A DNA stretch of 6,711 nt from contig SLLF01000374.1 in assembly GCA_007134175.1 (NCBI GenBank), forward strand, positions 1 to 6,711. The letters run 5' to 3'. A model generated the notes under the pieces. It was not told the DNA's origin. It searched no databases and saw only the letters and a list, made by a program, of their open reading frames with translations. Numbering within the stretch: position 1 is the first letter of the stretch; every line of letters begins with the position of its first letter. Position numbers and translations under genes: made by a program. Shown here one piece after another: positions 6,365-6,711 of the stretch. This stretch comes from Kiritimatiellia bacterium. Lineage in GTDB: Bacteria > Verrucomicrobiota > Kiritimatiellia > SLAD01.

Positions 6365-6711
6365 TCAGCGCAGGTCACGGCGTTGGCCGTGGAAGCGAAA
6401 GCGCTGCTGCAGTTCGCGCGACAGAAACTCGGTACCGAACAAGTTGTGCAGCTCATGGGTGGAAGCCCATTGCTCGATCTCGTCGAGTAAGGCGGGGTCT
6501 CCGGTGCGAATATGTTCGCTGATGAGGTGATAGATTTTCTGCCAGGCCCAGGACTGGCGAATATCCGCCTCGCCGGCAGTGGCGCCGGTGAAATCTACCG
6601 GAAACACCATATCCTTGAGGCCGTCCGCCGCCCGCCCCAGGACGTGTATCATGGCTTCCGCCTGATCAGACGGAACACGTCCGTAAAGCACTAGAGGACG
6701 GTCCAAGTAGA
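6365..6711 (-). CDS. 3' end of an unidentified protein gene, possibly the C-terminus of a VIT/vWA-type protein
   Basis: The reading frame is open to the window edge and ends at TGA (6365-6367), giving about 114 visible residues. A TTG at 6704-6706 could be read as a start, but no upstream sequence remains to judge it. The gene is more likely truncated at its 5' end. The visible part begins LDRPLVLYGRV, continues with a predicted strand-rich stretch, then WAWQKIYHLISEH, DEIEQWASTHEL and FGTEFLS, and ends in an arginine-rich tail. It has no membrane segment or signal peptide. The order of an LYGR strand, a tryptophan-rich KIxxLI helix and a final helix before a T-x-FL motif resembles the end of VIT/von Willebrand factor A proteins, but this is recollection of a pattern and not proof. 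It is separated from the dehydrogenase gene by 205 bases, so a separate transcription unit is likely. Confidence 0.7.
   Translation of the reverse strand, partial: YLDRPLVLYGRVPSDQAEAMIHVLGRAADGLKDMVFPVDFTGATAGEADIRQSWAWQKIYHLISEHIRTGDPALLDEIEQWASTHELHNLFGTEFLSRELQQRFRFHGQRRDLR

Noticed and set aside
6174..6530. 118-codon plus-strand frame spanning the gap upstream of gdh
   Set aside because: It runs antisense into the partial gene and through several inverted repeats, and its product has low-complexity Arg/Ser composition. No credible start signal was found.

Overview
The window is a GC-rich (roughly 60% by eye) stretch of bacterial chromosome in which every supported gene lies on the minus strand. 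Read in the direction of transcription (from high to low coordinates), it holds the 3' end of an unidentified gene (6365-6711), a glutamate-dehydrogenase-family gene (4909-6159), rlmN (3784-4854), asnO (1777-3555) and ngg (22-1761). A probable start codon of a further gene sits at the very edge (1-3). Two real intergenic gaps exist, 6160-6364 and 3556-3783. No RNA genes, insertion sequences or CRISPR arrays are visible.

The best-defined unit is asnO-ngg, the biosynthetic pair for the compatible solute N-acetylglutaminylglutamine amide (NAGGN). Ngg is a fusion of a GNAT acetyltransferase and an ATP-grasp ligase, which acetylates glutamine and joins a second glutamine. AsnO is an asparagine-synthetase-like amidotransferase that converts the dipeptide to its amide. 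In known genomes these two genes usually travel with an M42-family peptidase gene, and the ATG at 1-3 is where that gene would begin. The proteins closely resemble the Pseudomonas and other proteobacterial versions as I remember them, so a high-GC proteobacterium, probably a gammaproteobacterium able to adapt to osmotic stress, is the most likely source. The exact lineage cannot be read from this window.

Upstream, an NAD(P)-dependent glutamate dehydrogenase gene is followed after 54 bp by rlmN, the radical-SAM methylase of 23S rRNA A2503. Glutamate dehydrogenase links 2-oxoglutarate and ammonium to glutamate, the precursor of the glutamine used for NAGGN. A functional link to the osmolyte genes is therefore possible, but only inferred. 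The two gaps are rich in short perfect inverted repeats. These include a 15-bp interrupted palindrome just upstream of asnO, and GTTGATC-type half sites in both the asnO and gdh upstream regions. They are candidate operators or hairpins and are the least explained part of the window. I see no sign of a wholly new system: the coding content is recognisable, and the open questions concern regulation, start sites and the identity of the partial gene.
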